NCBI GenBank assembly: GCA_963575645.1
Contig: OY754465.1
Location: forward strand, 58,613,901-58,677,900
DNA: 64,000 nucleotides
Reading direction: 5' to 3'
From: Xanthostigma xanthostigma
Lineage: Eukaryota; Arthropoda; Insecta; Raphidioptera; Raphidiidae
Part shown: positions 45,790 through 56,584 of the stretch, one piece after another
Numbering within the stretch: position 1 is the stretch's first letter
Layout: every line of letters begins with the position of its first letter
The notes under the pieces: model-generated
What the model was told of the DNA's origin: nothing
Database searches by the model: none
Seen by the model: only the letters and a program-made list of their open reading frames with translations
Made by a program: the position numbers and the translations under genes

Positions 45790-47420
45790 GGATCTCGCAC
45801 AAACCTTATGGGATTTGGTTCTCGGTTTAATTGATCGAAAAGAGTTTTATTTTATAGTTTAAAGGTCACTAAGAATAAGTGTCCATGGGTGCATAGCCTA
45901 AAAGCCAATAGACTTTTAGCTACAGATTTAGCAAGATTAGTGATATAGGGATATCCATTGAATTCACAATATTAAAAAACCCTAAGTTTTAGAAATATGT
46001 TTTCGAGTGCGCTGAATCCGAATATGACATTATTATTACTTTATATAGGGTGACACCTTCCAACATTATCTAGTTTTCGACTATTGTTCTATTTCTACAA
46101 AACAAGCACATTTGAACATGGAACATGTTTGTGATTTCAGTGGATATCCCTATATCTAAAATCTCGCTAAACATATTATCTGTAGCTAAAAGTCATGCGC
46201 CCATGGACACATTTTCTTAGTGACCTTTAAACTATAAAATAAACTATTTTCGATCAATTTAACCATAGTTACCAAAGTTGTTTAATTTCACAGACACTAC
46301 ACACATGTAAGCCATGAACGTGCGTGCGTTACCCAGTATTGGTTCATGCGACAGATATTGGTCCACCGCTACGCTAGACCTGGGTCTCCTGGTTAAAGAC
46401 TTCGTAGTACAATCTAATGTTCTACCTGACATCGAGTTTAACAACGATACTAGACTGCTCCTGCATGTATAAAAACAATCTAGATCATTGACAAATCAAA
46501 TTTTTTGGACAATGCTTTCTAAAACGCATCGAATTTCTTATGTTCATAATTATACTATTGTTTATCTGTATAACTGACAAAAAATAACAATATACATTTT
46601 TAGATATTATGTTCATATTTTCGCTCTCGAGAAGTTTTTTATACTCACTTTTTGTGATATTAAAGATTCAATAAGGAAACGATTTATACCATCTATTAAA
46701 AACTAAATGATACCGGAAAATATATTAAACCTGCATAGTCTCATATTTTACGGAAAAACATAGTGAAATAGCATTTTCACAGCAGAATGATTTTCTCTTC
46801 CTTCTTCAACTTTATAATACTGGTTTGCTTCGTCAAGAGGAAAAAGGATGCCGACACAAGAAAGACTTAGCGACAAATATTGCCCCTGTTTCATAAGTAG
46901 AAGTTATGAGAATAAAAATAGATCTTAACTACATGCCGCTGATTATAATAAGTATTTACTGAACTGCTGTCAAAGGACCCCGAACAAACCTTATGGGATT
47001 TGGTACTTGGTTAAATTGAGCGAAAATGGTTTTATTTTATAGTTTAAAAATCACTAAGAAAAAGTGTCCATGGGCGCATAGCCTAAAATCCAAAAGATTT
47101 TTAGCTACAGATATGTTTAGCGAGATTTTAGATATGATATTCATTAAATTCACAAACATGTTTCGTGGTCAACTTATGTGCTTTTTATTAGAAATAGAAA
47201 AATAGTTGAAAACTATGTAATTTTGGAAGATGTCATATTCGGATTCAGCGCACTCGAAAACAAATTTCTAGAGCGTAGTTTAAGTTTGTGAATTCAATGG
47301 ATATCCTTATATCTAAAATCTCGCTAAACATATCTGTAGCTAAAAATCTATTGGTTTTTAGGCTATGCGCCCACGGACACTTTTTCTTAGTGATCTTTAA
47401 ACTATAAAATAAAACAATTT
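45790..47420. repeat. cluster of CGGATTCAGCGCACTCGAAA family copies in both orientations
   Basis: Inverted copy at about 45794-46060, direct fragment at 46135-46262, inverted fragment at 46975-47110, direct copy at 47226-47415. Each has TATATCTAAAATCTCGCTAA or its reverse and the GGCTATGCGCCCA/TTAGTGATCTTTAAACTATA block. The two head-to-head pairs could form long hairpins. Confidence 0.65.
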
Positions 47421-47704
47421 TCCTTTGAAAAATGCAGGGGATTCGTAGCAATGTTATTCGTACCGTTCACTGTCGAGATCTGGTTGCAAATATAATAGTC
47501 CATCGTCTTGTACGACGCGACGAACGAAATTCGTTGACGAACGTACATTTTAGAGGACTCAAAACGACGTGACCCTTCAAGTAAACCCCACCGTTGACGA
47601 AAAAATGTCATTCGAATCATTTATGTCATTCGTATTGTAGAAAGTTGTGCCGGGACGGACCGCCAGTAATTATTTAAAAAAGAACCAGTAGGTACACTTT
47701 AGAT

Positions 47705-47974
47705 CAGCGTTTTCCAAACTGGGAGGCGCGGAGTAGTCTAAAGGGAGCCGCGAAAATTAGTCACAGTGAACAATTTTCAAAATTACTGCTAAAGTTTTCT
47801 ATGTAAAAAATGAGAGAATAAATGAAAAAATATCATCGTGCTTTATCGCGCATAGTTTTAAATTTTGTAAGAGTAAAAATGTTTGTGTTTTTATTTTATG
47901 AAATCTTCCGGGGGGCGCCAAATGATTAAATATTTTTAAGGGAGGTTTAGTAACATCAAGTTTGGAAACCACTG
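47705..47974. mobile_element. hAT-type MITE with perfect 8-bp target-site duplication
   Basis: CAGCGTTTTCCAAACTGGGA at the left and ...CAAGTTTGGAAACCACTG at the right, flanked by CTTTAGAT at 47697-47704 and 47975-47982. 270 bp, GGGGGGCGCC block inside, no frame. Confidence 0.9.
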
Positions 47975-49250
47975 CTTTAGATATTCCAAAATTATGTCTT
48001 TTTAATTGCAACATAAAATAAGGAGCTTTTGAAACATTTTAAAATGCGGTTAAGATTTTGTTCTTTTTAGCAAAAAATGAGTTTTATTCAACTCATGCGC
48101 GTTATTCATGTTTTATCATACCTAAAAACTGAACCCTAAATAGCCATTTACCGACTGGTGACAATTACTTGTCATAACTCAATGAAGATTCCTACTAGCT
48201 CGGTCATTGTGGAGTAATGAAAATAAACGTAACTATTTTCTGAGTCGTAACGAAATAGTAGGTAACAACAACTCCGTTGTTACCCATTGAGGCTAAAATT
48301 GAGAGGCCGAATGTTTTCGACATGGAGTTTATTCATAACCGGCTAACCTCAAACCAAAACATTGAATCGTGCTGTTTGGTGCTGTTAGTATTAACAGTTT
48401 TTTTTATAAAGAAATAAATAGATATTTACAACATCTCATTATAATTAAAAAATGAATAACGCGCAATTGTTGAATAAAATTATGGGCGCAACTTGTAGGC
48501 TAAGTCATGACCTGTCAGGGCCATGAATGACTTAGGTCTTAGACTACTAGTTACGCCAATAACTATTGCACAGGTATTAGAAAAAATAGGCTTAACGAAC
48601 TGTATTACATTTTTTTTTTAATTCGTCACGCAATCGTAATTTGACTGAACTTAAAACTCCCTGTCTATCTTGTCAGCGTTCGATTGTCGGTTGTTGCAAC
48701 TATAGTGGCGCTTTAGTCGAGAATAAACGGTGAGCAAAAGCTCTAAGCTCGTTCGTCTAACCGTTTACTGTTAACTGCTGGCAAGTTCTATATAGTGTCT
48801 AGTAAAAAGTTCCCGGGCTAAATGATGCGACTGCTATGTGGTGCCGGGAAGAGATGAATTTCCTTGTCACTTAACGCAAGCCGATCCGTTACGCTGCTAT
48901 GTCTTCTTCTTTTTCTTTCACGTTTGTCCTTCTCGCTTTCTCAGTCTTCTTCTCTTTTACACTTGCATGACTTTCTACAACGTATCTGCCACATAACAGC
49001 TGAAACTATTATTATAATAACTTTTACTGTAGGTACTTTAATGCTATTAATATAATCCGTACGAGTAGATAAAAAAAAGGCGAAGAGGTGAAAAGCAAAA
49101 TTAAGTTTTTATTTATTAAATTTGTTTGAAAAGATGTTTTATTTTAATTGAAATTGAACTTTTTGCTGCGTTTTAAAACTTCTTTAAGCGCGACTCGAGA
49201 GTAACTCAGATTTTTTTTCGGACGGAAGTAACGTGATTACGCAGTTTATG

Positions 49251-49653
49251 CATCGACTAACAGATGGCGGCATTAAAACGCATGAACGAAAGGTGAAATA
49301 TAACTACAGACTCAAACCAGTTTTGTGATCGGTTTCCGATATTTAAAGACATCGACTGACAGATAGCATTAAAACGCATGAACGAAAGGTGAAATATAAC
49401 CACAGACTCAAATCAGTTTTGTGATCGGTTTCCGCTATTTAAAGACATCGATTGACAGATGGCATTAAAACGCATGAACGAAAGGTGAAATATAACTACA
49501 GACTCAAACCAGTTTTGTGATCGGTTTCCGCTATTTGAAGACATCGACTGATAGATGGCATTAAAACGCATGAACGAAAGGTGAAATATAACTACAGACT
49601 CAAACCAGTTTTGTGATCGGTTTCCGCTATTTAAAGACATCGACTGACAGATG
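49251..49653. repeat. minisatellite, four units of 96-99 bp plus a partial fifth
   Basis: Units start at 49251, 49350, 49446, 49542 and 49638 with CATCGACTGACAGATGGCAT (first unit 99 bp, the others 96). Units differ by only a few bases. Because 96 is a multiple of three, a - strand frame stays open with a 32-residue period; I do not take it as a gene. Confidence 0.92.
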
Positions 49654-50100
49654 AAACCATCTTGACTGCTTACAAATTATTAGATATGTGGAACCTATCA
49701 GGTTCAAATCCTAAATTAGCGTACATTATTATTTCTTTTTTTATTTTAATGACAATTTTTTTTAGTTTTAAATAATTTTGTTGCTTTTGGTGTATACGTT
49801 AAGCAATTATTAATATAAAATGCGTAAGGAACAGAGCTTCCGCCGTGTGTCCAAGAACCGACGCATCTCTTTTTTTATTGCCACGTTTATATTAACTCGC
49901 TTTTCGTGTATGTCGATTTGAAACTAACTTCCTGATAAGATAGAGACTTGAAATTTTTAACATAACTCAGAATTGGATGACAATACGAGGAAAATACTAA
50001 AATAAAGAAGACTATAATAAAAGATATAAAGAAATTTTAATAAACACATATAATACATTCTTACTTATTTACCACTGTAATACACATCGAACTTAGTGAT

Positions 50101-50506
50101 CTATGGCCCAGTTGGTTAGACGGTCGTGCTAACGCGTAGGTCGCGGGTTTGATTCCCCATGGACATATAATATTTTTACGATGTATTTTTGTTTTTACTA
50201 AAAAGTATAAAAATAATAATGGAAATAAAAAACATTTTTAATTTACCACGTTTTCAAATCAAACTAAAAAGTATAAAATAATTTCTTTACAGACCAATTT
50301 TTAACTTGTAAGATTTGAAACAAAAAACGTGGGGCGCATGCGACAATCTTATAAGAAGTGTAGAGAGTAGCTCGCACTGAAAAAATCTATTTATAAAATA
50401 CGCCCCACGTTTTCCGTTTCAAATCCTACAAGTTAAAAATCTTTCTCCAAGGAAATTGTTTTATACTTTTTAGTTCGATTTAAAAAGGTGGTAAATTAAA
50501 AATGTT
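50101..50506 (+). mobile_element. tRNA-Ile-like head plus fold-back element, copy 3
   Basis: 50101-50166 (GGCCCAGTTGGTTAGACGGT, CGTGCTAACGCGTAGGTCGC, GGGTTTGATTCCCC) is a shortened tRNA-Ile-like sequence lacking part of its anticodon loop. The fold-back 50215-50506 follows, with arms AACATTTTTAATTTACCACG, CTAAAAAGTATAAAATAATT and AAACAAAAAACGTGGGGCGC. Same fold-back family as 22404 and 23874. Confidence 0.68.
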
Positions 50507-51120
50507 TTGACGTGATAACGTCTTATAAATTGATGAATCACCAATCTTATAAATTGATAAAACACCGGCTGCATGTACAAAAAAGTGTAACGTTCCTAAC
50601 GTAACGTTCCTAACGTTCGTAACGCGTAACGCGTAACGTTCCGCCTGACCCTGTGCGTGCTTTTCTCGAAAACGGCCCTAACGATTTGGATGAAATTTAC
50701 TGAAAAGGGATTTTGGGGGGCAAAAAATCGTTTTAGCTAGGTCTCATCTCTCGAAAAAATCGTTTTCTTACAAATTTTATCATTATAAAAATCAATTTTT
50801 TGACGTATGAAAATACTTAAATATTGTAAGTAGGTTTTGGAATTTTATATTATAAACAGTGAAACAATTGTTTTATAAATATTATGACAGCTAATCTTTG
50901 AGACTTAAAATAAAAATACGAAAGAAAGAAAGTTAAAAAAAACAATTATATTATATGGTGAGTAATTTAAATAAATAAAATTAACCTAAATTTGAAGCGA
51001 AAGATGCAATATCATAGATTCGAATTATTATAATTATTATATAAATTTAGGTTATGTATTAGGGAATACGTTATCACGTAAAACTATCGTCCGTAAACCG
51101 ACTTTACAGACAACCAATTT
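50505..51120. mobile_element. ACGTGATAACGT family element, inserted at the edge of a fold-back
   Basis: TTTTGACGTGATAACGTCTT at the left directly abuts the right arm of the fold-back 50215-50506. Right end GGGAATACGTTATCACGTAA and ACAGACAACCAATTT. AACGTTCCTAACG and GTAACGC units near 50590-50640 are tandemly multiplied in this copy. Confidence 0.72.
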
Positions 51121-51649
51121 TTTTTATTTCTATTTTATATCTGTGAGCACCCAGTTCTCCTAATCCCTGATATTTTAACAACGCAGTGGAAGTTCGTAAA
51201 AAAGTGGCTCTGTACTTTTGAAATTGCAATCGAATTACGGACGATATTAGAATTTGATCTATAGGTGTGTACTGATTTATTAGTAACTAATTATTTCCGA
51301 TTTTACCAAATTTTAATAAGCTGATGCGATGAGATAACAATGTAATTGCACATAAGTATGTTGTTAGTGCAGAAGTTTTAGTAGAAAGAGAAAGGCTGCT
51401 TGTGGAAGTATTTGGTATTGCAAAAGGACTGCCTCATATATCTTGCAACTTGTTTGTGCTCTACGTGAAATATATTACATTCTCTTCTTCCTATCACCAT
51501 TCTGTGTACCACTGATGCGATCTCTGAGTTAAAAAATAAACTATCAACAATTGTAACTGAAGAATGTGCTATTTAAATTATATACCTGCAAAGACTGCAA
51601 TTTTCTTCGATATTTCGATAATCTACCCAATCGATACATTTTTTTTAAT

Positions 51650-52060
51650 CAAAGATTTTTGTCTACAGATAGATTGTAAATTATAGACGCAAAACAAGCT
51701 CTATGTGTGTTCGTCTCCGCTAATCTCCGAAACCACTGAACTGATTTAATGAAATTTTGTAAATGTGACTTGGTTGGTTCAAATTACGCTATAGGATAGT
51801 TTTTATTAAATATTTTGTACAAAATTACTGTGTTTTGTGAAAATAGACTGTTTTAGTAACATGTAGCGACATCTAATAGAGTTTACTCAAAGCTATTAGT
51901 TCAGAAGCAAACAGAAAACTGTTTTTAGTACCAAGTAGCGACAACTGATAGAAAACGCTCAAAGCTATTAGTTCAGACGCCGGGTCGCAAACAAAATACA
52001 TTTTGCAGAATTGTAGGTATCTATCGCACACGGGTAAAACCAGGATGGATCGCTAGTTTA
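51650..52060 (-). mobile_element. RTE-type retroposon fragment, inverted
   Basis: CTAATCTCCGAAACCACTGA, ATTTTGTAAATGTGACTTGG, CATGTAGCGACATCTAATAG and TCGCACACGGGTAAAACCAG + GATGGATCGCTAG are, read on the - strand, the usual parts of an RTE-linked retroposon. Matches 38040-38290 in reverse. Confidence 0.55.
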
Positions 52061-52075
52061 TTATATATTATTATC

Positions 52076-52640
52076 TTTTTTTACCATTCAACCCACAAGG
52101 GGGGGATGGTACTAGTTTAGATCTAAATTCACTTTTCAAAATTTTACAATATTTTTTTTGTTTTGATCCCCCGAATCCATATTTTTTGAAAAACTGTGCG
52201 TTTGTTTGTTGGTTTGTGAGCACGATACAGGTCAAACGGATGAGCGGACTAAAACCAAATTTTGAGAGAATGTTTGGTATGCAAATATGAAGAGCTCTAT
52301 TGTTTTTGGGGAAAATCGGCGCATGCGCAGAAGAGCTATAGGCTATTACGTTATTTTTTATATAATAATGGTATACTTTTCATAACGGTTTATTATTCTA
52401 TTTATTTTTTCAAAAAGGTTTCGTTAAATTTTTTTTTCTAATCTTAAGTTTTGGAAATATTTAGAAAATAAAAAAAAATTAACTGTTCTTTTGTTTTGTA
52501 GATCTGTCAGAAATAAACTAGTTAAGCATGCTTTGATTAATTTTTACATGACGTGGAACATATTATGGCAACGAATAGCAAATATCATATTGAATACTAG
52601 CCATTACCCGCGTTACCTCACGCGATATCAGAAATTTTCT
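52076..52640 (+). repeat. long dispersed repeat, copy 2, ending about 90 bp before the Rbp6-like exon
   Basis: Collinear with 16490-17060 (TTTGGTATGCAAATATGAAG, TGCGCAGAAGAGCTATAGGC, CTTTTCATAACGG, ATTACCCGCGTTACCTCACG). The repeat stops near 52640, leaving only about 90 bp of single-copy sequence before the acceptor at 52731. Confidence 0.7.
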
Positions 52641-52731
52641 AAAATACTATATCAAATGTCAATAGTGGTTCCGTCACTAATTGGCTGGAATTTTTAATCT
52701 TGATCTAATCATCAATATCATTTTGTTCCAG

Positions 52732-53352
52732 GTTGAATGTAAGAAAGCACAACCCAAAGAAGTAATGCTGCCTGCAAACTTGGCGAAGACGCGTGCAGCC
52801 GGGCGCGGTGCATACGGTGAGTTGTTAATGTTGAATTCAGCAGCCGCCGCGGCAGCCGCTGCGGCCGCTAACACCTCTTCGGCGACAATACCGGCATCCG
52901 CATACCGTTATACACCGTACCCATTGCCTTCGACAACCGCGACCGCGCACCACCACCACCACCACTCGCATCAAACCGCATTGCCCGCCGCGGTTGCGAC
53001 CGGTCTCGGTCTCGCCACGCCAACCGCCGTGTTACCGATAGTAGCGGCCGCTGGCGGTACCGCAGCGGGCGCCGCTCACGGTTTGCTACAATACACGCCA
53101 GCCACTCTTTATGATGTGACCGGTGCGGTACAAGCGGCCGCTTCTTGTAAGAGAGCGTTCGCGGCCGCGGCTGCGGCGGCGGCCGCTGCGGGCGGCGCGT
53201 TCAGACCGTTGACGGGTGGCGGTGGGCGCGGTATGACCGCCGGTACATTGGCTTACAGTATGAACGATCTTTTAAGTGTGCAAGGACTCGATCTGCCGAC
53301 TGCAGTTTATAACATTCCGGCAGCGACCGCAGCTGCGGCTATGGGTCTTTGA
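52732..53352 (+). CDS. Rbp6: Musashi-family RNA-binding protein (Rbp6-like), terminal exon with Ala-rich tail and stop
   Basis: The acceptor TTTTGTTCCAG ends at 52731 and the exon opens in phase 0, fitting the exon at 30041-30123. It encodes VECKKAQPKEVM, the last strand of RRM2 and the linker shared by Musashi proteins, then LPANLAKTRAAGRGAYGE, which I associate with insect Rbp6. The rest is low-complexity: a run of about ten Ala, YRYTPYPLP, six His, further Ala/Thr/Val segments, a second Ala run near residue 150, a Gly-rich GGGGRG, and an ordered-looking end (LAYSMNDLLSVQGLDLPTAV). The stop TGA is at 53350, giving 206 residues for this exon. It is strongly GC-rich compared with the surrounding DNA. 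Translation from the upstream ATG at 52681 is not meant; that stretch is intron. An internal GTGAGT at 52817 may give another isoform. Confidence 0.92.
   Translation, partial: VECKKAQPKEVMLPANLAKTRAAGRGAYGELLMLNSAAAAAAAAAANTSSATIPASAYRYTPYPLPSTTATAHHHHHHSHQTALPAAVATGLGLATPTAVLPIVAAAGGTAAGAAHGLLQYTPATLYDVTGAVQAAASCKRAFAAAAAAAAAAGGAFRPLTGGGGRGMTAGTLAYSMNDLLSVQGLDLPTAVYNIPAATAAAAMGL
52817..52822 (+). promoter_or_regulatory. candidate alternative 5' splice site inside the Rbp6-like terminal exon
   Basis: The sequence CATACG/GTGAGT is a good 5' splice-site match. It lies exactly after the conserved AAGRGAY segment, where the conserved linker gives way to the low-complexity tail. Use of it would leave an 85-nt exon (52732-52816) ending in phase 1 and send the tail to exons beyond this window. 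Non-use gives the tail ending at 53352. Musashi-family genes are known to make several C-terminal isoforms; that this site is used is inference. Confidence 0.5.
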
Positions 53353-54064
53353 CCAACAGCAACGGTGCTTACGCCATTCACGAGACACCAATAGAACGGA
53401 CTCGTATTAAGGCTTCACTTGTTCAATCGTTTAACAAATATTTCATAGGCTTTTTTCAAATATTAATCAAGTGCCAAAAATGAAACATTTATTTTTAATA
53501 TATGATCCACAATAACAATATTTTATTTTCATCCTGACATTTTTATTCTAGTAGAAAATAGCTTATTAAGTGTAAGTCTACGAATATTTGATAGAAATGA
53601 TTGAAATAACGGAGCTTTATTAAATTCTCGAAAATATTTCTGATTATTTTCTGTTTTATAAGTTTTTATAATAATATTACACTTACAGTAATATTTTTAC
53701 ACCAAATGCTTTGTAATATTTTCAAAGACTCGGTGGTGTGTGTACTGTTTAACGAAAAAATGTTTATGCGTGTTCATTATTTGATGTGCTTGTTGACGTT
53801 GAATATAGTGCAATTAGTGCATGAAAACAACTGAACTATATTAGTGCGAGATTCGGTATTAGAAATATATACCCTCATCTGTTATTTGATGATGACAAAG
53901 ACTATACATGTTGGATAATATATACATTGATAAATCGCACATGGGTTATCGTGCTGTTAAATTAATTAAATTCTAATTAACTTTTTTGGATCAACTTCCC
54001 CGATTTGTTAATCATAAAAATCGAGCCTAAGATGAGAGAATAAAATGTTAACAAAACAAATAAA
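53353..54064 (+). other. probable 3' UTR of the short Rbp6-like isoform, with candidate poly(A) signals
   Basis: AT-rich sequence after the stop codon. The first variant signal is ATTAAA at 53619-53624. The first canonical AATAAA hexamers are at 54039-54044 and 54059-54064, in the loop of a fold-back element. I see no conserved protein frame here. The true 3' end cannot be set from sequence alone. Confidence 0.4.
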
Positions 54065-54371
54065 CTCAAGTACACAGAACGCAACTATTTACAAGGTATG
54101 TTTATGTAGATGATCTATATTTATGTATAGAATCAATAGTATATTCCGATTCCTTGTGTCATCTTAGACTCGATTTTTATGATTAACAAATTGGGGAAGT
54201 TGATCCAAAAGAGTCAATTAGAATTTATAATATAATTTAACAGCATCGGTATGCGATTTAGCTAGGCAACCCATGTGCGATTTAGCTAGGCAACCTTGTG
54301 CGATTTATCAATGTATATAATATTATCAATTATATAATATTATAACATATAATCTTTCTCATCATCAAATA
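53882..54371. mobile_element. fold-back element in the probable 3' UTR
   Basis: TTATTTGATGATGACAAAGA, ATACATTGATAAATCGCACA and GGATCAACTTCCCCGATTTG + TTAATCATAAAAATCGAG pair with the right half, CTCGATTTTTATGATTAACA to ATCATCAAATAA. The right arm has a small tandem expansion (TGTGCGATTTAGCTAGGCAA twice). The loop is about 54035-54165. Confidence 0.72.
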
Positions 54372-55375
54372 ATACCGGATAATATCGGATCTTAAACTAT
54401 ATCTTCTTAAACAGAATACATTGCGACACATAAAATTCCTGAATGCGTTAGCCATTTTAGGAACAGTTTTTGAACTTATGAATATTATAACATTATTTGC
54501 GTAAAAGTTGCCAACTTACAAAAAAAAAACATTATAGTATTATAGTCTTAAGATATAACAATATTGTTGATTTTGAAAATCAATCCGTCAATTTGTAAGT
54601 TCTTAGATTTGAGTGTAGCTTTTGTAAAATTTAAAGTAAAGGTGTTTTTTGAAGATATCATATCGGTTGCCATATCATTTTTGAGTAGTTTGAAGAGCAA
54701 TACGAATGCAATTATGGATTTGTAATTTGTGTCTTTTGGAATTGCACTGTTGTACAAAACGTAGTTAGAAATTGTAGAATAGGTTTATTTCGAATTGAAA
54801 GTAGAATTTTTTACTGATTTTAATGATTATGAGCAAACAAAATCAAATAATTCAGAAAGTAGTTGTTTTTTAATGTCGGTATCAATTTTTGTAAATACTT
54901 CGAACAGCTTAGCACTTATAAGAACTCTTCTTAACCGTGTCGATAATAAATAAAATGGCGGAAATATGAATTCATAATTAAACGGTACGTTAATGAAAAT
55001 AAATCAGGACTGTAGTAAAACAAAATCAAATATTTTTCGAAGCAAGTATTTTTTCGGAATAGACCTTTTTTCGGTTTAGAATTTTAACGTACTTCTAGTA
55101 TTCCTAATCGTGTTGACAATAAAAAAAATAGTGAAAAAAATGAATAGTTTGTAATCGGAAAATCCAGAATTCTAGCTAATTTTTATGCACAATATATTTG
55201 AAGCATTTTTAAAAACTGCATTTATTGCGTTAAGTTTTCTTCGTTGTAGAATTAGTAATTTTCTTTTTAAAGTTTTTATGGCTGGACTTGGAACTTTCAA
55301 ATTCTAAAGAGTTCGTACAAATCTATACTCCGGTTTTTCTAGTCGTACGTGTCACTGTTTACTCTCGTCCAAACC

Positions 55376-55445
55376 AGTGGCGGCGCGTGAACATTTTTTA
55401 ATGGGGGTTCTGCAGGGTTAACCTTAACACGAGCTAGGAATGAGT
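55376..55445. repeat. dispersed repeat end beginning CAGTGGCGGCGCGTGAACAT, copy 2
   Basis: Matches 4441-4510, including TTCTGCAGGGTTAACC versus CTCTGCAGGATAAACC and GAGCTAGGAATGAG in both. Likely a hAT-type end. Sequence to 56150 that follows is not shared with copy 1. Confidence 0.5.
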
Positions 55446-56584
55446 GGGGGAGAGTTACTTAAATTATAAATCACACCCATGTTTATGGTGTTTTAATTAT
55501 TAACTTTTTTCAAACACTGTTGACAACAAACAACAATATATGTACACTGTAACACTAGTCACTGCTGCCATAAGCCTTGTGTCGTGTATTATGCAGTTCA
55601 AACCGTCAAAGACATTGACTAAATGAGATAGATTCAGTGAAAACATAAGACATGTGGACAGTGACAGATGCTTATAAATAACACCCTACAAGTTGTGGAT
55701 CTTGAGTTGCACGGTGTTCACTGTGGGTATCCGACGATGACGTTTCATGTGCTGCTTCGAAGCGCAGAACAGCGCCTGAACGCAAGAAAGTCTGTCACAT
55801 AGATCAAACGCGAGGTTTGTGGTCTGTCAAAATTTACGGTTGATTGTATAACTATTACAGTATTTCCTTGCATTGAATATTGGTTAAATATGGAATATGT
55901 AATTCGTTCTAAAAATTTTGAATGTTCTGCAGCTCTGCAGCGCCACTGCGTCCAACGTGGTTTTGAGAATAAACAAAATGGCGAAAGTTGGTCGAATTTT
56001 ATTGGACTCTGTGTATGAGAACGGTCATATGTCCAGCCTTTACTTAGAGCGCAAACAGCAGACGCGAGTCTTTTTTGTTTTTCTCCAGAATTTACCGCCA
56101 TCTATCTTCCACCTTCCGAAGGTTCTGGAAGCGAACTGTGATTAAGTAGTGATATTTTAGTTGCGGCAACGAGACTTCATTTGTCTTACTTTTATCCATT
56201 TATTTGAGTTTGTTAATTACCACTGAATGTTTTAAAAAGTGCAGAGTAGAACGTTTTCTTTATAATTTAACACAGATAAAACATCTAAATACAGAGTTAA
56301 ACTTACTCATAATCCCTGTTATTATGGAATAGTGTAGAATAATAATTAGTTTTGGTTTGAAGTTTTTTTGACAGATTCCAGTTGTAACATATATAGAGTA
56401 GGTACCTGGTCTTCTTTTAGATCATATTAACCAATACACTTTAAGACCGTTTAGAGTAAATTTAATGTGTTTTGCACAAAGAATTATTTGAAGATCTGTA
56501 TATAATATTATTTTAAGATTAATAAGATCTCTTCTCGATCAAAATTTCATTTATTATATTCAGACGATACGTTTCAACGCCATT

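Larger units (their letters stand above)
30124..52731 (+). other. Rbp6: 22.6-kb intron of the Rbp6-like gene, packed with transposable elements
   Basis: Bounded by GTAAGT at 30124 and TTCCAG at 52726-52731, with phase-0 exons on both sides. No further exon of the family is visible. Unassigned AT-rich stretches over 300 bases are about 30125-30540, 32710-33130, 33850-34345, 34530-35655, 36840-37150, 37570-38040, 38300-39320, 39520-41150, 41225-42400, 43765-44065, 47985-49250, 49660-50100 and 51125-51650. Confidence 0.85.

Noticed and set aside
49413-49640. - strand protein with 32-residue repeats
   Set aside because: Produced by the 96-bp minisatellite period; no start context, no conserved domain.
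49251-49653. CRISPR-like array
   Set aside because: Units are contiguous 96-bp tandem copies without unique spacers, in an animal genome.
52681-52731. Start of the terminal-exon frame at the ATG at 52681
   Set aside because: This part precedes the splice acceptor TTCCAG and does not match the family; coding starts at 52732 in phase 0 from the upstream exon.
52677-52874. - strand frame with poly-Ala opposite the terminal exon
   Set aside because: Shadow of the GC-rich coding exon on the other strand.
55918-56145. 75-codon frame containing an ATG in AAACAAAATGGCG context at 55978
   Set aside because: The start context looks good, but the frame is short, lacks any motif I know and lies near repeat sequence.
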